Assembly: GCF_008014645.1 (NCBI RefSeq)
Contig: NZ_VOWY01000007.1
Coordinates: 124,001-188,000 of the forward strand
Direction of reading: 5' to 3'
DNA from: Collinsella sp. BA40
Lineage (GTDB): Bacteria; Actinomycetota; Coriobacteriia; Coriobacteriales; Coriobacteriaceae
Length of the DNA: 64,000 nt
How positions within the stretch are numbered: position 1 is the stretch's first letter; every line of letters begins with the position of its first letter. The notes under the pieces are model-generated. The model saw only the letters and a program-made list of their open reading frames with translations. It searched no databases and was not told the DNA's origin. This document shows, one piece after another, positions 62,205-64,000 of this stretch. Both the position numbers and the translations under genes were made by a program.

Positions 62205-63136
62205 CGCGCCCGTTTCTTTATAGCGGCGAGGAAGAATCCCTCGTAGAGCCTGGTGGGGCATACCGTGATCGCGCCCTCGTCCAGGCGGCAGGGCAGCTGC
62301 GGGATATCGTCGAGCGCTTCGGCCGACAGGTCGACCGCGGCGAGCTCGCAGTCTTTATGGCGCTTGAGGGCTCCGCATACGATGTCCTCGTTTTCCTGCG
62401 GAAGCACCGAGCAGGTGGAGTAGATGAGCGTGCAGCCGGGCTTGAGTACGGTGAGGCCGCGATCGAGCAGGGCCGCCTGGGCCTTGGTGACCTTGGCGAG
62501 GAGCTGGGGCGTGATGCGCTTCGCTGCGCGCTCGTCGCCCGCGCGCACGGTGCCCGTTCCGGTGCACGGCGCGTCGAGGAGCACCTGGTCGAACGAGAAG
62601 AACTCGTCGAGGCGGCGCGCGTCGGTGCGCATGACCTGGGTGTTGCGCACGCCCATCTTGGCCAGGTTGTACTCGAGCTTCTCGGCGCGGGGCACGTTGA
62701 GCTCGCATGCCATGATGCGCGCCTCCCCGTGGCTGAGCGCGGCGAGCTGCGAGGTCTTGCCGCCGGGTGCGGCGCACATGTCCAGGACGTCGGCGCGGGG
62801 CTGCGGGCCAAGCGCGAGCGGCGGCAGCATCGACGAGAGGCTCTGCAGGTAGATGCCGCCGGCGCGGTAGATATCGAGCCCCCACAGCTCGCGCTCGCGG
62901 ATGCCCTCGGCTATGAACGCGTCCGGGTACCAGGGCACGGTGCCGGCCGAGATGCCGGCTTCTCCGAGGGCCTCCAGCACGTCCTCGGCGCTCGCCTTGA
63001 GGGTGTTGGCGCGAAAGGTCACGGGGCGGTCGTTGGCGGCGGCGAGGCCGTCGGCGATGCGCTGCGCGTGGTGCTCGTCATATGACTGGGCCATCTGTTC
63101 CACGAGGAATGCGGGAAGGCCGGTTGCTTCGTCCAT
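62201..63136 (-). CDS. RsmB/RsmF-type rRNA (cytosine-5) methyltransferase
   Basis: A 311-residue SAM-dependent m5C RNA methyltransferase of the NOL1/NOP2/Sun family. DMCAAPGGKTSQLAAL (SAM motif I, near residue 115), DQVLLDAPCTGTG (motif IV with TCT/PCxGTG-type cysteine, near 185) and LIYSTCSVLPQENE (motif VI catalytic cysteine, near 240) are complete. An N-terminal substrate-binding portion is short and no NusB domain is present, so it is closer to RsmF. The start at 63136 follows ACAGGAGC. Confidence 0.9.
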   Translation of the reverse strand: MDEATGLPAFLVEQMAQSYDEHHAQRIADGLAAANDRPVTFRANTLKASAEDVLEALGEAGISAGTVPWYPDAFIAEGIRERELWGLDIYRAGGIYLQSLSSMLPPLALGPQPRADVLDMCAAPGGKTSQLAALSHGEARIMACELNVPRAEKLEYNLAKMGVRNTQVMRTDARRLDEFFSFDQVLLDAPCTGTGTVRAGDERAAKRITPQLLAKVTKAQAALLDRGLTVLKPGCTLIYSTCSVLPQENEDIVCGALKRHKDCELAAVDLSAEALDDIPQLPCRLDEGAITVCPTRLYEGFFLAAIKKRAR

Positions 63137-63213
63137 GGGTGCTCCTGTCATCGAATCGTATGGAACCATTGTTGCAGAATCGCGCCCGGGGGACAAAGCG
63201 CGCCGCGCCTCGC

Positions 63214-63960
63214 CTAGAGGAGCGCGCCCGCGCAGACGAGCGCGGCTGCCGCGACGCAGGCGGCCATATCGGCGCCGCGCATCGGATAGCGCTTGTAGGC
63301 GCTGTCGCGCCCGCGCAGGTAGAAGCCGCGCTGCTCGGCTGCCAGCGCGCTGGCGTCGGTCTTGGCCACCGACGAGAGCAGCAGCGGAATGCAGAGCGGC
63401 AGCATGAGCCGCATCTTCTTGAGCGGGTTCTTGGTGTCGAACGCCACGCCGCGCGCGGTCTGGGCCTCCATGATGGCATCCATCTCCTGGCTGAATACGG
63501 GAACGAAGCGCAGCACGGTGGTGAAGGCGAATGCGTAGTGATAGGGGACGTGCAGGACCTCGACGCAGGCGTTGGCGAGGTCGTTGGGGCGGGTCACCAT
63601 GAGCGCGAGCACGAGCGGCAGGGCCACGCCCAGCAGGCGCAGGCTGGCCCGCGCGCCCGAGGCGACGCCTTCCGTGGTGAAGAAGGCGAAGAGGGGGGCG
63701 CCGCCCTGGACGAAGACCGATTGCAGCACGAGCATGAGCAGGGCGAGGGGCGCGAGCACCCGTAGGAGCGAGGCGAGGCGACCGAGCACGCCCGCGTAGG
63801 CTCCCAGGGCGAGCGTGAGCGCCAGGAGCCCGATGAGCGCGGGGAAGCTTTGCGCCAGGAAGGTCGCGACGATGATGCCCGTGGCGAGCGCGAGCTTGCT
63901 GACGGGGTTGAGGCGGTGCAGGAACGTGGCGCCGTCGACGTAGTCGATCACGTTAATCAT
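63214..63960 (-). CDS. ecfT: ECF transporter transmembrane component EcfT
   Basis: A 248-residue T-component with about five membrane helices that couples vitamin- or metal-binding S-components to the ECF ATPases. The coupling helices carry AQTARGVAF (about 158, the ARG motif) and AEQRGFYLRG (about 203, a second Arg-Gly motif), and NPVSKLALA is the usual N-terminal block. The start at 63960 overlaps the upstream gene by eight bases, with CAAGGAGCTG as ribosome site. Confidence 0.9.
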   Translation of the reverse strand: MINVIDYVDGATFLHRLNPVSKLALATGIIVATFLAQSFPALIGLLALTLALGAYAGVLGRLASLLRVLAPLALLMLVLQSVFVQGGAPLFAFFTTEGVASGARASLRLLGVALPLVLALMVTRPNDLANACVEVLHVPYHYAFAFTTVLRFVPVFSQEMDAIMEAQTARGVAFDTKNPLKKMRLMLPLCIPLLLSSVAKTDASALAAEQRGFYLRGRDSAYKRYPMRGADMAACVAAAALVCAGALL

Positions 63961-64000
63961 GGTGGATCAGCTCCTTGCAGGTGGCAACGATATCGGAGAC
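63953..64000 (-). CDS. C-terminal end of the upstream gene, probably an ECF ATPase (partial)
   Basis: The frame open to the window edge ends VSDIVATCKELIHHD then TAA at 63955-63953, overlapping ecfT by eight bases. ECF ATPase genes normally precede ecfT and end in a similar helix. Only 15 residues are visible, so identity rests on context. Confidence 0.5.
   Translation of the reverse strand, partial: VSDIVATCKELIHHD

Overview
The window reads as chromosomal DNA of a high-GC, low-oxygen Gram-positive actinobacterium, most likely a gut Coriobacteriia (Collinsella/Olsenella-like). This is inferred from gene content: a sufCBDSU operon next to an Rrf2 regulator, class III fructose-bisphosphatase, a GGGtGRT/Fe-S scaffold pair, D-lactate dehydrogenase, an LPXTG-anchored GH3 enzyme and coriobacterial-type hypothetical genes. 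No database search was possible.

Layout. 1-4.1 kb: 3' end of rho, an SDR gene, a membrane-anchored protein plus VanZ-like pair, and tRNA-His with two identical tRNA-Lys. 4.4-10.4 kb: secreted GH3 enzyme, a decayed flavoprotein gene, D-lactate dehydrogenase, a repeat-rich 900-bp spacer and a flavodoxin. 10.5-13.8 kb (minus): GGGtGRT protein, its Fe-S scaffold partner and a multi-pass flippase-like protein. 13.9-22.6 kb (minus): an OpuC-type osmoprotectant ABC importer downstream of sufCBDSU, with a divergent Rrf2 regulator at 22.8 kb. 24.0-27.3 kb: an orphan nuclease-like protein and fbp.

28.0-44.4 kb is a capsule/exopolysaccharide operon. It opens with a LoaP/NusG-type antiterminator and a phosphoglycosyl transferase, then carries CapE and CapF, five glycosyltransferases, WecC and WecB, Wzy, Wzx, an acetyltransferase and CapG. 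Together these predict UDP-L-FucNAc and UDP-ManNAcA as precursors of a Wzx/Wzy-dependent polymer. Several internal genes are visibly AT-richer than the host genes, as expected of exchanged capsule cassettes.

44.4-52 kb is an accessory island. It holds an IS110/IS1111-type insertion sequence with 17-bp inverted repeats and a 310-bp noncoding end likely to specify its bridge/seek RNA, then a frameshifted rmlB remnant, a CPxC-containing ABC-type ATPase with an R-x3-E...H tail reminiscent of anticodon nucleases, and a complete retron. The retron ncRNA can be read directly (a1/a2 repeats, AGC branch site, 21-bp msd stem), followed by a nucleoside-deoxyribosyltransferase-type effector and the reverse transcriptase. 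About 1 kb of decayed DNA with an IS256-type transposase fragment follows.

52-64 kb returns to core genes: SatD and DUF3307 proteins, an HD hydrolase, a GT39/GT2 membrane glycosylation pair, glmM, a DegV protein, an uncharacterised barrel-like protein, an rRNA m5C methyltransferase and an ECF transporter operon that runs off the right edge.
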